A stretch of DNA of 64,000 nt from an uncultured Clostridium sp. (lineage in GTDB: Bacteria > Bacillota > Clostridia > TANB77 > CAG-508), in assembly GCA_948471055.1 (NCBI GenBank), contig CAOKQZ010000001.1, positions 101,206 through 165,205 of the forward strand, given 5' to 3'. Both the position numbers and the translations under genes were made by a program. Positions 1 to 9,055 of the stretch are shown here, piece after piece (the first letter of the stretch is position 1; each line of letters opens with the position of its first letter). The notes under the pieces are model-generated. The model saw only the letters and a list, made by a program, of their open reading frames with translations, searched no databases and had not been told where the DNA came from.

Positions 1-1113
1 GAGGTTTCGGTTCCAATGCTTGAATACCATTTTGCGCCATTTAAAATAATTTGGGCAATATTGGCATAAGTTTCTACGTTATTGATTAGGGTTGGTTTTC
101 CCCATAAGCCCGATACAGCTGGATATGGTGGTTTTACACGTGGTTGACCGCGTCTTCCTTCAATGGATTCTAAAAGGGCAGTTTCTTCTCCACAAACAAA
201 GGCTCCTGCTCCTAAACGGATTTCAATATCAAAAGAAAACTGACTTCCAAAGATGTTTTCTCCTAATATGCCATATTCTCTTGCTTGTTTTAAGGCAATG
301 TCAAATCGTTTGACGGCAATTGGATATTCGGCTCTTACATAGATATAGCCTTTATCTGCACCAATAGCATAAGCTGCAATTGCCATTGCTTCAATTACCG
401 AATGTGGGTCTCCTTCTAAGATACTTCGATCCATAAAGGCTCCCGGGTCTCCCTCATCGGCATTACATACCACGTATTTTTGTGGTTCTTTAGAGGCTTT
501 GGTTAGTTCCCATTTTTTCCCTGTTGGAAAACCAGCTCCTCCACGTCCACGAAGTCCGTGAGTCTTTTATAATATCGATTACTTCCTCTGAAGTCATGCC
601 ACTTAATACTTTTTCTAAGGCTAAATAGCCATCAAAGGCAATGTATTCATCAATGTCTTCTGGATTAATGACACCACAGTTTTTAAGGGCAATTCTTTTT
701 TGCTTTTTGTAGAAAGTTAGTTCATCTAAGCTATTTACTTTGCTTCCTCCAACATCTTTACACAAAAGACGTGTTACAATTTCTCCGTTTACAATATGTT
801 TTTCAATTATTTCTTCACAATCTTCTGGTTTTACCATAGCATAAAAGGTATCTTCTGGTCTAATAATTACGATGGGACCTTTGGCACAAAGTCCAAAACA
901 TCCTGTTTTAATCACTCTTACATTTTCAATCTTTTTTTCTTTAATTAGCTTTTTAAAGTTTTCTAATATTTCTGGCGATTTTGAGGAAGTACATCCTGTT
1001 CCTTGGCATACTAAAATATGTTTTTCTCTTCCCTTATTTTCCTTGTTTACACGTAAATCCAATTCTTCTTTTTTTCCTTTTCTTATTTTCGCAATTTCTT
1101 CTACTGTTTTCAT
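1..1113 (-). CDS. NuoF/HndC-like NADH-binding flavoprotein subunit of hydrogenase or complex I-type enzyme (3' end beyond window)
   Basis: The N-terminal part (about residues 30-110) is a thioredoxin-like [2Fe-2S] domain with cysteines in CQGTGC and GCFGLC. It is followed by the NuoF core with the FMN/NADH glycine-rich stretch [13 protein letters not shown] and the [12 protein letters not shown] segment. This domain order is typical of HndC/HydB subunits of NAD(P)-linked [FeFe] hydrogenases, so the protein probably moves electrons between NADH and ferredoxin or hydrogenase in the cytoplasm. The start has a good Shine-Dalgarno. The NuoE-like partner ends just upstream. The frame changes at 555-561 (sense TCA C GGA), exactly at the conserved Ser-Gly before LRGRGGAG; the domain is intact only if the ribosome moves +1 there. 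The gene leaves the window at base 1. Confidence 0.9.
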
Positions 1114-1126
1114 GGTTTCACACCTC

Positions 1127-1627
1127 CTATTTTTCTTGTAATTCGTCTAAAATTTGATCTAGCTTTTGAACTGTGGCTTTTCCATACACTTCTCCATTAA
1201 CCGTAAACACTGGAGCAAGCCCACAGGCTCCTACACATCTTGTGGCTTCTATTGAAAATTTACCGTCTTTTGAGGTTTCTCCGGTTTTAATACCAAGCCT
1301 TTCTTCTAGTCTATCCATAATTTTCTGTGACCCCTTTACATAGCAAGCGGTTCCTAAACATACCGCAATATGGTATTTTCCCTTTGGTTTTAAGGTAAAT
1401 CTGGAATAAAAGGTAATCACTCCATAAATTTCCGCCATTGGTACACTTAAATATTCCGATATTGCTTTTTGTGCATGCACTGGAATATAGCCATAATGTT
1501 CTTGTACATCATTTAATATTTGAATTAAGTTATCTTTATCTTGTTTATACACCCATAACATTTTCTCTAGTTCTTCATCTTTCCCACAATTTTCGCAACA
1601 TTTCTTCTCACTTTGTTCCATTTCCAT
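1127..1627 (-). CDS. NuoE/HndA-like [2Fe-2S] subunit
   Basis: A 166-residue protein of the 24-kDa thioredoxin-like ferredoxin family. The four cluster-binding cysteines are visible: the pair around CLGTACYVKG and the pair in RCVGACGLAP. An N-terminal Cys-rich tail (CCENCGKDEE) precedes the helical domain containing IPVHAQKAISEYL. It would form the electron-input module with the flavoprotein that starts 13 bases downstream, and the two are surely co-transcribed. AGAAAGGAG precedes the ATG. Length and motifs are those of the family; whether the complex is a bifurcating hydrogenase cannot be decided here because the other subunits are outside the window. Confidence 0.92.
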   Translation of the reverse strand: MEMEQSEKKCCENCGKDEELEKMLWVYKQDKDNLIQILNDVQEHYGYIPVHAQKAISEYLSVPMAEIYGVITFYSRFTLKPKGKYHIAVCLGTACYVKGSQKIMDRLEERLGIKTGETSKDGKFSIEATRCVGACGLAPVFTVNGEVYGKATVQKLDQILDELQEK

Positions 1628-1763
1628 TTCTCCTTTCTATAAATACAAATCACTTTAGCTTGATTATATCAAACCAAAGTGATTTATACAATTATTTTGT
1701 CGTATCTTGTCAAACTTTTTTAATCTTCTCTATTTTATTGTATGCGACCTGATTTTATTTTAT

Positions 1764-1976
1764 GAACCCCCAGTCGCTCCGCGACAGCCTCCTTGTTAAA
1801 GGGGCTTTCCTGTAAGGTCTTTGAAGTTTGTATGCAATAGGCAAGTACACAATGATAGAATAGTATTAAAAATATCATTAATTTACTAATAGCCCTAATT
1901 TGCTTAATCTTACGAAGCGTTGCAAGAAAGCCCCTTTAACAAGGGGGCTGGCACGCGGGAGCGTGACTGGGGGTTC
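1764..1976. repeat. Full-length palindromic intergenic element, family 1
   Basis: 213 bp bounded by perfect 12-base inverted repeats GAACCCCCAGTC and GACTGGGGGTTC. Inside each end sits a small hairpin (GTCGCTCCGCGAC, and GCACGCGGGAGCGTG), followed by a longer arm (CCTTGTTAAAGGGGCTTTC against GAAAGCCCCTTTAACAAGG). The interior contains ATTGCATAC-like and GAAGCGTTGCAAG segments that recur in the copy at 60079, in opposite orientation. It has no coding capacity and looks like a MITE. It fills most of the gap between the NuoE-like gene and the plus-strand gene at 2098. Confidence 0.8.
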
Positions 1977-2035
1977 TCAAAAGTAAAGTATTTCTGAATA
2001 TTAACGCTATGTCTGAACATTTACGTAATATGTGA

Positions 2036-2064
2036 TTGCTATATTGTAAAAATAATGTTATAAT
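2036..2064 (+). promoter_or_regulatory. Sigma-A-type promoter for the gene at 2098
   Basis: TTGCTA, a 17-base spacer and TATAAT, ending 33 bases before the start codon. Seen by inspection only. Confidence 0.6.
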
Positions 2065-2097
2065 AGTTGTATAGATTGTTAGAAAAGGAGAATTCAA

Positions 2098-2451
2098 ATG
2101 GGTTTATGGAATGATTTAAAAGAAATAGCACGTTTATCTTCTGTAGATGGCAGTAAGGATTATAGAAAAAGATTGATAACTGGAGTAGATATTTCTTCTG
2201 GAAAATCTTGTTATCAAACCTCTTCTAAAAAAAGGCTAGAAAATTTGCAAAGGGTTGCAACTCCTACTGTTGAAAATAGTCAAACTATTTTAATGCAAAT
2301 TAAAGACTTAGAAGATAGACTACATAACAGTACTTCTAACAAAGAAAAGGCAATGTTAATTTCTACTCTTGATTCATTGTATAAAAAATATGATGGAATA
2401 CTTGATAAAGGGGATAGAAGTATCGATGATGATGAATATGAATTAGACTAA
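2098..2451 (+). CDS. Hypothetical protein, 117 aa
   Basis: I do not recognise this protein. It is short, soluble and charged, with an amphipathic helix-rich second half (SQTILMQIKDLEDRL, then STLDSLYKKYD) and a very acidic C-terminus (SIDDDEYELD). It has its own promoter, the Shine-Dalgarno AAAAGGAG before the ATG, and a terminator directly after the stop, so it is a monocistronic gene. Base composition matches its neighbours. No signal peptide or membrane segment is visible. Confidence 0.65.
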   Translation: MGLWNDLKEIARLSSVDGSKDYRKRLITGVDISSGKSCYQTSSKKRLENLQRVATPTVENSQTILMQIKDLEDRLHNSTSNKEKAMLISTLDSLYKKYDGILDKGDRSIDDDEYELD

Positions 2452-2461
2452 TCTTTATATT

Positions 2462-2505
2462 AAAAGGAACATTTAGGCAATTTCCAAATGTTCCTTTATT
2501 TTTTT
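2462..2505 (+). terminator. Rho-independent terminator
   Basis: GGAACATTTAGG and CCAAATGTTCC form a stem, with A-rich and T-rich flanks on both sides. It lies between the plus-strand gene and the convergent sortase and can serve both. Confidence 0.75.
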
Positions 2506-3185
2506 AATCATACACTTCTACTGCTTTTACAATAACTCTCTTAATGGCTCCTGCGGTACAGGTAATAAGAGTTACTTCTCTTTCTGACATGGTTTCTTGG
2601 GTTAGAGAACTTACGTCTTTTGGGTCGGTTTGGTAGTTTTCATATACTTTATAGGTAAGGCTTTCTCCATAAGTATCTGTTAAAATAATGGTATCACCTT
2701 TTTCTAATTTTTTAATACCACCAAACATTTTATTATTCCTGTAATTGTGCCCCGCAATACAGAAATTTCCTACTTGGTTGATACTTGGTCCATATAGTTT
2801 GGTTACCGATGCTTTTAATGATTTTGTTGTGGTTTCTTCTAAAATACAAGTATCTAAATGTAGTTTTGGAATGGTTATTTTTCCGAATAACTTTGTAGCC
2901 TTTTAGGGTCTGTGGCATGGTTTCGTATTCTTTTTTTAAGACGTTTTGACTTGCTTTATTCGTACTTTTTGTAGTATTCATTTGATTACTATTTTCTTCT
3001 ATTGGTTTAGCTTCTTTTTTTGTCATTTGTTTTGTTATATTCATGTTTTCTTGTATTTGTTTAAAACTCCTATATTCTCGTAATTCATTTACTTGAACCA
3101 AAATAAACCCTATTTCAAAAAGTACAATCATTCCTAACACACACATTATTTTGGACAATTTAAAACACACTAACTTTGCTTTCAT
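2504..3185 (-). CDS. Class D-like sortase (transpeptidase), read through a +1 shift
   Basis: The N-terminus has one membrane segment (about residues 10-30: IMCVLGMIVLFEIGFILV) and a polar linker. The catalytic domain follows, with IGKITIPKLHL, the histidine in FCIAGHNYRN and the cysteine in VTLITCTAG; an arginine lies a few residues on (AIKRVIV). Total length is 226 aa, normal for a single-domain sortase. It would anchor LPXTG proteins, and the LPKTG protein at 4839 is the obvious substrate. The frame changes at 2882-2888 (sense GTT ATT C GGA AAA), inside the conserved I-G-K-I-x-I-P motif. The Ile before the shift and the Gly after it are both what the family expects. Confidence 0.88.
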
Positions 3186-3255
3186 AAATAACCTCCATTC
3201 ATTTTATGAATGTACTCACTTATTTATGTACCGAAGTTAATGTGTTTTTTTTTGT

Positions 3256-3996
3256 TTATTGTTTTTCTATTTTATATCCCGTTAAATCTGGCTTTTTCAC
3301 GTCTTCGTCTGTTACAATTCCAAATTGATAATTGTACTCGTGGTAAATGCGTGTCATTGTTCCATCTTTCGATTGATAGTATCCACCTGACTGTCTTACA
3401 ATCAAGCCAGTTTCTTTATCAACCCACTGTTCTAAATCCCCATAAGCAGTTATTTTATAGCATTCTTTGCCTTTATAGGTTTCGCTTACTATTTTAGAAT
3501 GTAACGCTAATAAGAAATTTTGCCATGCCGATATTTCGGTAAAACTTTCTATATACGCTACAGATGATACTAACACAGGTGCCTCATCTTCTTGTTTTAC
3601 AAAGGCAACTTTGTCTTTTCCTACCTCAACCTTTGTAATCGATTCTTGTTTTTTCTTATCATAATAGGAAATCGTTTTTGTATTATCTTCTGAATACATT
3701 TTTACAAGAGTTTTATCACCTTTCTTATATCCCATTACTGCAAAACCGACTTCATCTTCCTCGTATTGTATTAGTATTTTTTTGTAATTATCCTTTGTAC
3801 TATACTCATTGGTAACTGCCATATAGGTATTAAAAATATAGAATTTTCTTATGGTATTTCCAATAAAAATAGCTACTAACATAATCATACTAATTACAAT
3901 TATTTGTAATACTAGTTTATACTTTTTCTTTTCTTGCACATCCTCTTTTTCTGGTACTTGGGGCTTTTTTACTCTAGTTCTCCTTTGGTTTCTCAT
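3256..3996 (-). CDS. Membrane-anchored extracytoplasmic protein, paralog of the next gene
   Basis: 246 aa. A basic cytoplasmic N-terminus of about 30 residues is followed by one membrane helix (VLQIIVISMIMLVAIFIGN) and an exported domain. It shares with the gene at 4026 the segments TNEYSTKDNYK, MGYKKGDKTLV, SYYDKKKQESI, SAWQNFLLAL, WVDKETGLIVRQSGGY and KPDLTGYKI. The repeated tyrosines and a fold of short strands suggest an outer-surface lipoprotein-like beta domain, but I know no function. It lies between the sortase and an LPKTG protein, in the same orientation, and may belong to that surface system. Confidence 0.7.
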   Translation of the reverse strand: MRNQRRTRVKKPQVPEKEDVQEKKKYKLVLQIIVISMIMLVAIFIGNTIRKFYIFNTYMAVTNEYSTKDNYKKILIQYEEDEVGFAVMGYKKGDKTLVKMYSEDNTKTISYYDKKKQESITKVEVGKDKVAFVKQEDEAPVLVSSVAYIESFTEISAWQNFLLALHSKIVSETYKGKECYKITAYGDLEQWVDKETGLIVRQSGGYYQSKDGTMTRIYHEYNYQFGIVTDEDVKKPDLTGYKIEKQ

Positions 3997-4025
3997 ATGT
4001 TTTCTCCCTTCTTCTTTTGTACGCC

Positions 4026-4769
4026 TTAGTCTCTTTGTATTTTATATCCTGTCAAATCTGGTTTTGCTACATCTTTGTCTGTTACTGTTCCAAATTCGTA
4101 AGTATAATCATGATAACAACGCTCATTTGTTGTAGTTTCATCACCTACAAAATATCCACTTGATTGTCTTACTACTAAACCTGTTTCTTTATCAACCCAA
4201 ATTTCTTCATATCCACAAATGTTAATTTTATAGCAATCTTTACCATCATATTTTTCACTTGTAATGATAGAACGTAGTGACATTAAAAAATTTTGCCATG
4301 CAGATAGTCCCCAAAATGGCTTTATTTCTGCTATCGATGGAACTGGTGGCCATTCTGACTGTTTAACAAATGCAACTTTGTTTTCGTCCACACTAAATTT
4401 TACAATTGATTCTTGTGTTTGTTTATCATAATATGCAATTGTTGTATGTTTTTGTTTGGCTTCTACATTAACAAGAGTTTTATTTCCTTTTTTATAGCCT
4501 ATCATGGTAACATATGGCTCATTTCCTTTATAGGTTATTCTTGTTTCTTTGTAATTATCCTTCGTACTATATTCATTAGTAACTACCATATGTGTATTTA
4601 AAATATAAAAGTTTCTTATCACGTTTCCTACATAAATTGCTACTACAATAAATAAAATCATACCTATTATACGTAATACATGATGCCCCTGTTTTTCTTG
4701 TTTCTCTTCTTGTTTTTTTGTGTTTACTTTCTTTGTTTCTTCTACTTTTACTTCTTTTCCTTCTTCCAT
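4026..4769 (-). CDS. Membrane-anchored extracytoplasmic protein, paralog of the previous gene
   Basis: 247 aa. A Lys/Glu-rich cytoplasmic tail (KVEETKKVNTKKQEEKQEKQ) precedes one membrane helix (IIGMILFIVVAIYVGNVI), then an exported domain about 45% similar by eye to the product of 3256-3996. The tandem arrangement and even spacing of shared motifs point to duplication. No catalytic motif is evident. The ATG at 4769 follows a GAAAGG-type ribosome-binding site. Confidence 0.7.
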   Translation of the reverse strand: MEEGKEVKVEETKKVNTKKQEEKQEKQGHHVLRIIGMILFIVVAIYVGNVIRNFYILNTHMVVTNEYSTKDNYKETRITYKGNEPYVTMIGYKKGNKTLVNVEAKQKHTTIAYYDKQTQESIVKFSVDENKVAFVKQSEWPPVPSIAEIKPFWGLSAWQNFLMSLRSIITSEKYDGKDCYKINICGYEEIWVDKETGLVVRQSSGYFVGDETTTNERCYHDYTYEFGTVTDKDVAKPDLTGYKIQRD

Positions 4770-4838
4770 TTTCTTTCCCCTTTCTTCTTTGGTATGTTTC
4801 CATTATATTTTTCTTTTACTCTTTTGTCAACGTTTATT

Positions 4839-5450
4839 TTAAGCAAATTTTCTTTTATTTAAATACATTCCAAACGCCCATAAAACAACTGTTAGTATAG
4901 CCACATATGCTACATATTCCCATATACTCGTACCTGTTTTGGGTAGTTCTTCTATCATATTATTTTCTACTACAGTATTATCTACCACATTATTTTCTGG
5001 CACTGTATCTTCATATACTTGTAAATCAAATGTTTTCGTTGTAATTACTGCATTAGCATTGGCAAGGTCAATTAGACTTAATTTAATACTATAATTTCCC
5101 TCTTCTACAAAAGTAGCTTTTATTGGTGTCTTATTAACAAAATCCCCTTGTACCGCAAAACCAGAAACAGGTCCCCAAATTCCCGTTTGTGCAATATCAT
5201 GCTCTACTCCTGTCGTATCGGTTGCAAGTATCTTTGGTGTAGCAGGACCTGTAATTTCTACTTTAATTTGTACACTGGTATGTAATGTTCCCCCTACTCC
5301 TGTTAATAATACCACAGCATCTTTTTCTACATTTTTTACAAGATTTCCTGTATATTGTAAATCGAAACTATATTCATCGGCTGCTAATACTGGACTTACA
5401 CTGCAAAACAGAATGGCTAATATCATGATAAATGATAATACTTTTTTCAT
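4839..5450 (-). CDS. LPXTG-type cell-wall-anchored surface protein
   Basis: 203 aa with three clear parts. There is a signal peptide (KKVLSFIMILAILFCSVSPVLAA), then an Ig-like beta-rich domain of about 120 residues, then a linker with repeated VVDNTVVENN, and a complete sorting signal: ELPKTG, a hydrophobic helix (YVAYVAILTVVLWAFGMYL) and the basic tail NKRKFA. It is expected to be cleaved between Thr and Gly by the sortase encoded at 2504 and linked to peptidoglycan. The binding partner is unknown. The start codon sits behind a Shine-Dalgarno that can be held in a hairpin (5456-5503). Confidence 0.88.
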   Translation of the reverse strand: MKKVLSFIMILAILFCSVSPVLAADEYSFDLQYTGNLVKNVEKDAVVLLTGVGGTLHTSVQIKVEITGPATPKILATDTTGVEHDIAQTGIWGPVSGFAVQGDFVNKTPIKATFVEEGNYSIKLSLIDLANANAVITTKTFDLQVYEDTVPENNVVDNTVVENNMIEELPKTGTSIWEYVAYVAILTVVLWAFGMYLNKRKFA

Positions 5451-5455
5451 AAAAA

Positions 5456-5503
5456 AATCTCCCCTTCTAAATTCATTATACTAACTTATATTAGAGGAGA
5501 TTT
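5456..5503 (-). promoter_or_regulatory. Hairpin enclosing the Shine-Dalgarno of the LPKTG gene
   Basis: On the minus strand AATCTCC plus TCTAA pairs with TTAGA plus GGAGATT. The right arm contains the Shine-Dalgarno and is followed by seven T and then the ATG. It could repress translation or act as an attenuator. The pairing is seen directly; the function is inferred. Confidence 0.45.
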
Positions 5504-5639
5504 GTTTTTATTCACTTTTTTATTAATTCTTTTTTAAGACTTTCTTATCATTATACTACCTATTTCAATCTATTTTATAGTTTCTGCGTTATTTTCCATT
5601 TGGTTTTAATTTTTATTGTCTGGTTATAACTTCTTCATC

Positions 5640-6873
5640 CTACAATCCTACAAACAAAGTAGACCTAAAACCAACGGTGACGTCTGCACTGCTCTGGGTA
5701 CCATTTTCGCGCTGGCCAGCTGGACCGTTGTTAGCACTACGGTCGTAACGACCTCCATGTACAGTGCATTGATGACTTGGGTGACTAGAAACCTCTGTCG
5801 TCCATTCACCCACATTTCCTCCCATATCATAGATATTATTTCTTGCAGTACTTCCTATACCTGTATGGTTCAAACTTCCTGAATAATTATCTCCTTCACT
5901 ATTAGTTGCATATCCTGTATTTTTTGCTTCTATAAATTTCAATGCCGTATCCCATGCATAACTACTACATAATCTACTTTCTACTACATCATTATTACTG
6001 TACATTTCTTCTGCTATCTTTTTTGCCATATCTCTTGTGATATAATTCCATACTTGTTTATCTTTTTGCACTACCTCTTTTCCGTTTTTCCATCCTGTCC
6101 ATTCTTGACCTGGTGTTTCATAATTATGGGGGTTAAATCCTGACAAATCCTGTGTAGCATCTTCTACTCCAACTTCATATCTTCCTATATAAAATCCCCC
6201 ATATTTTTTGATACTATTTAGTTCAGTACTTGGTATAGCCTCTACATAAACAGCACTTCCGAAAACCGGAACATTTATTTCTCCTGTTGCTTCATTTTTT
6301 ATTTGCGAATAATACCAGCCATCTCTTGAAAATACATATCGGTCATATTTAATACTTCCGCCCTACTCCATCTTCGGTACATGGCACCCATACAAATTCA
6401 TTTCCATTCGTTTCAGTACCACTATTATCTCTTATAACAAATCCAGTTTCTTTTGTTCCTTCTACATGTTCAAATCCTTTTGGCACTGGTACTCCATCTA
6501 CCATAGTATATTTATCTTCACTTGGTGTAGTAGGTGTATTTATTCCTACTATAATATTATTTACTTCTCCTAAAGATTTTTCTAAATCTTCAGCTTCTTT
6601 TTTGGTTGCCTCTTGGTAATTCTTTCCTGCTTCTTCTGCTCTTTGTAATATACCTTTTTGTCCCATTGCTAGGTTGATTGTTATTCCCGTTAATATTAAT
6701 AACACGATAATAGTAACAACGAGTGCCACCAATGTGATACCTGTCTTGTTTTGATGTAGATAGGACACCGTGGTGTCTGTCTTACGAGTATTCCCACAGG
6801 AAAGTACCCCTACAGTCGTTTTATATTTTGAATCGATATAGGCATCATCCCCTACATTTCTTTGTTTTCTCAT
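5640..6873 (-). CDS. Pseudopilin-like protein with a formylglycine-enzyme/C-type-lectin-like domain, copy A
   Basis: About 410 aa. A 45-residue leader precedes a type IV prepilin-like segment, GITLVALVVTIIVLLILTGI, then an amphipathic helix (GILQRAEEAGKNYQEATKKE) and a domain of the SUMF1/FGE fold (WTGWKNGKEVV, DMAKKIAEEMY, LNHTGIGSTARNNIYDMGGN, C-terminal VGFRSTLFV). It is likely exported and membrane-anchored by the pilin helix. The frame changes at 6357-6363 (sense GTA GGG C GGA AGT), at the same place as in the paralog at 15274. The last 50 codons are GC-richer and differ strongly from the paralog, while the preceding region is nearly identical. That is the pattern expected of the variable region in targets of diversity-generating retroelements. 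Confidence 0.75.
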
Positions 6874-6879
6874 ATTTTC

Positions 6880-7120
6880 TCTTTTGCCTCCTATTTTTTA
6901 CAAGGAGTTGTTACTTATGCAACCTCTTGTATATTTTTTCTTATTGTTTACATTTTTTCCATAAATATGCACATTTCCTCTATTCTCATTTAAATAACAA
7001 TAGCATTGTAAATATCTTTTTCTTATTTAATTGTCAATGTACACATTTATTTATGTCTCTACTTTACCATTAGGTATAGTTATTTGTCAAGTGGGTGTTT
7101 CCACTTTTTTCAGTTTTAAT
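6880..7120. promoter_or_regulatory. Conserved 5' leader and promoter region of copy A
   Basis: This intergenic stretch is almost the same as 16520-16690 upstream of copy B. Shared blocks include TGTTTACATTTTTTCCATAA, TAACAATAGCATTGTAAAT, CAATTGTCAATGTACACATT and ACTTTACCATTA. On the minus strand a TTGACA lies in the conserved part. The conservation implies that both genes are controlled the same way; I cannot define the exact promoter. Confidence 0.5.
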
Positions 7121-7131
7121 GTATTCTTGGC

Positions 7132-7944
7132 CTATTCAATATTTATTTTTTGTATTTTTGTTTCTAACGTCTCATCTTTCAATAGTCTACTTGCTACTTC
7201 TATAAAATTACATTCTGTATCGGTTAAATAATAGTTGCTTTTTCCTACATGTTGTTCCTCGTTTTCCATTTCTTCTTTTTCTAAATATTCTTTTAGATAT
7301 TTTGCTATTTTTTCGCCTGTGTTTATAATTTCCACACTATTTCCTAATTCTTCTTTGATCAAATCACAAAATAGCGGATAATGTGTACATCCTAAAATTA
7401 ATTTATCTATTTTCTGGTTTTGAAATGGTTTCATATATTCTTTAATTGCTTCTTTTGCTACTTTATTATTGGTCCAGCCTTGTTCTGCCATTGGTGCAAG
7501 TAATGGACAGGCTTTATTTATTACTTCTACTTCTTTCATTTCTCGCCTTAATTCTTCTTGCCATTTATTACTTCGTATGGTTCCTTCTGTTGCAATTACA
7601 CCAATACGGAGTTTTTCTGTTTTGATACTATTTTTTATGTCTTGTACCGTTGGATAAATAATTCCCTCGATTGGTAGTCGATAGATTTTCTTTACTTTCT
7701 CTAAACTTTGACTTGTCGCTGTTCCACATGCAATAATAATCATTTTTACTTCTTGTCTTATTAAAAATTCGATACATTTCGTTGATAATTTAATAATTGT
7801 TTCTTTTGATTTATCTCCATACGGAAAATTTTTCGTATCTCCTAAATAAATTAAATCTTCATTGGGAAGGTACTTTTTTATTTGTGCTAATACGGTCATA
7901 CCTCCCACACCAGAATCAAATATTCCAATTGGTCTTTTATCCAT
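7132..7944 (-). CDS. murI: Glutamate racemase
   Basis: 270 aa, normal length. It converts L- to D-glutamate for peptidoglycan in the cytoplasm. Visible family motifs are the N-terminal FDSGVGGMTVL, the first catalytic cysteine in IIACGTATS and the second in LGCTHYPLF, with D/E-rich surroundings. The start at 7944 lies 9 bases after the stop of the acetyltransferase gene, so the two form a pair. Nothing unusual. Confidence 0.95.
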   Translation of the reverse strand: MDKRPIGIFDSGVGGMTVLAQIKKYLPNEDLIYLGDTKNFPYGDKSKETIIKLSTKCIEFLIRQEVKMIIIACGTATSQSLEKVKKIYRLPIEGIIYPTVQDIKNSIKTEKLRIGVIATEGTIRSNKWQEELRREMKEVEVINKACPLLAPMAEQGWTNNKVAKEAIKEYMKPFQNQKIDKLILGCTHYPLFCDLIKEELGNSVEIINTGEKIAKYLKEYLEKEEMENEEQHVGKSNYYLTDTECNFIEVASRLLKDETLETKIQKINIE

Positions 7945-7952
7945 TTATATCC

Positions 7953-8393
7953 CTAACTTTCTATATACTTTACAAATCCATATTCTATATTTCCCTTTGG
8001 GCAATCTTTTAATTCATATAACAAACTACAACCCATTTTTTCATAAAATCCTTTTGCTTGAAAATCGAGTGTTTCTACTCTAATTCCTACTAAATTTCTT
8101 TGTTTTGCATATTCCTCTAGCTTTTTAAAAATGGATGTTCCAAGGCTTTTCCCTCTATATTCATCACTAATAAATGTTTTTTGAATTTGTAACCACTGTA
8201 AGGCTTCATATACTACCATTCCACCTATGATTTTTCCATTTTCAAAGGCATAACAACCAAATACTTCTTTTTCTTTCGGTTCATCACTTCTATTTTTAAA
8301 ATATGGTGTCTTTCCATTTTCATTATTATACTTATGAATTCCTCTACTAATATATTGGTAATTCTCTATTTTGTTACTTATTTCTATTTTCAT
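7953..8393 (-). CDS. GNAT family N-acetyltransferase
   Basis: 146 aa with the GNAT core: a strand followed by the acetyl-CoA pyrophosphate-binding turn YRGKSLGTSIFKKLEEYAK, then VRVETLDFQAKGFYEKMG typical of motif B. The substrate is not predictable. I chose the ATG at 8393 because AAAGGAGAG sits at the right distance; an ATG at 8429 lacks a good site. It overlaps nothing and is followed closely by murI. Confidence 0.85.
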   Translation of the reverse strand: MKIEISNKIENYQYISRGIHKYNNENGKTPYFKNRSDEPKEKEVFGCYAFENGKIIGGMVVYEALQWLQIQKTFISDEYRGKSLGTSIFKKLEEYAKQRNLVGIRVETLDFQAKGFYEKMGCSLLYELKDCPKGNIEYGFVKYIES

Positions 8394-8450
8394 ATCTTCT
8401 CTCCTTTCAATCTTCAATAATTTTACCACACATTCTCATAATTGAACATA

Positions 8451-8996
8451 TTATTTTAATACTTCTTCGTTTTTGTAATGTAAACATTTTTCTTCCAATA
8501 CTTTAAAATTGCAACTCAAGTTCCTATAAAATTGTGCCATTCTGCTTTTTCCATTTCCTGTCACAATCAAATAAATTTTTTCTGCTTTTTCTAAAATTTT
8601 CTTCCTATTTTCAGGTTTATTAATACAAGAGTATTGTTCAGAAAGTAATCTTCTATATCCATAACTTTTTGTATCACTCTCTAACAATGAAACACTTTCT
8701 GGTGGCACTAGTATCATATCCGAAAAACGAATAATTCCTAAATCACTTTTTGTTTTTTCATTAACTATTTTAAAGAAAGATATATTATTTTTATATTATT
8801 TATGCTTTTGCTTTGGTGAAAATAAAGGTGCAAAATAATACTGCTCTTTCATAATAAGCACAACTCCTATGTAAGGTCTTTTTTCATTTTTATTATATGC
8901 AATATGTTTATCAAATTGGCTTAAATATTGAATATATTTTTCTGCTATGATGTAAAAATTAAGTTTTTGTAACTTTATTTTTTTGTAATCTTTCAT
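8451..8996 (-). pseudogene. toxN: ToxN-like endoribonuclease toxin of a type III toxin-antitoxin system, interrupted by TAA
   Basis: The translated frame matches the ToxN/AbiQ family from end to end. The N-terminus has FYIIAEKYIQYLSQFD, KRPYIGVVL and FAPLFSPKQKHK. After a single in-frame TAA (8796-8798, codon 67), the same frame continues with ISFFKIVNEK, the PESVSLLE segment and the C-terminal NFKVLEEKCLHYK. Without the stop the protein would be about 180 aa, the family length. The start at 8996 follows AAGGAGGAAAC, directly behind a terminator and an array of RNA repeats, the canonical toxIN order. The family is known to cleave RNA and to be neutralised by its repeat RNA. Either the toxin is inactivated or the base call is wrong. 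Confidence 0.85.
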
Positions 8997-9013
8997 GTTT
9001 CCTCCTTTCATAC

Positions 9014-9044
9014 AAAAAGGGAGATACATTTTTTTGTATCTCCC
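9014..9044 (-). terminator. Terminator between the toxI-like repeats and toxN
   Basis: On the minus strand GGGAGATACA pairs with TGTATCTCCC around a short A-rich loop, followed by TTTTT. In type III systems such a leaky terminator sets the ratio of antitoxin RNA to toxin mRNA. Confidence 0.8.
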
Positions 9045-9055
9045 ACAATTTTTCT

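Noticed and set aside
872-1141. Long hydrophobic open frames antisense to real genes throughout the window
   Set aside because: They are mirror images of Lys/Glu-rich genes on the opposite strand, lack ribosome-binding sites and show no family motifs.
1764-1976. Family 1 element as an insertion sequence with transposase
   Set aside because: No open frame within any copy; the longest is 213 bp. It can only be a non-autonomous repeat.
8451-8717. The C-terminal ToxN fragment as an independent small gene starting at 8717
   Set aside because: It is in the same frame as the N-terminal part, separated only by a TAA and 25 sense codons that also match the family, and there is no ribosome-binding site before the internal ATG.
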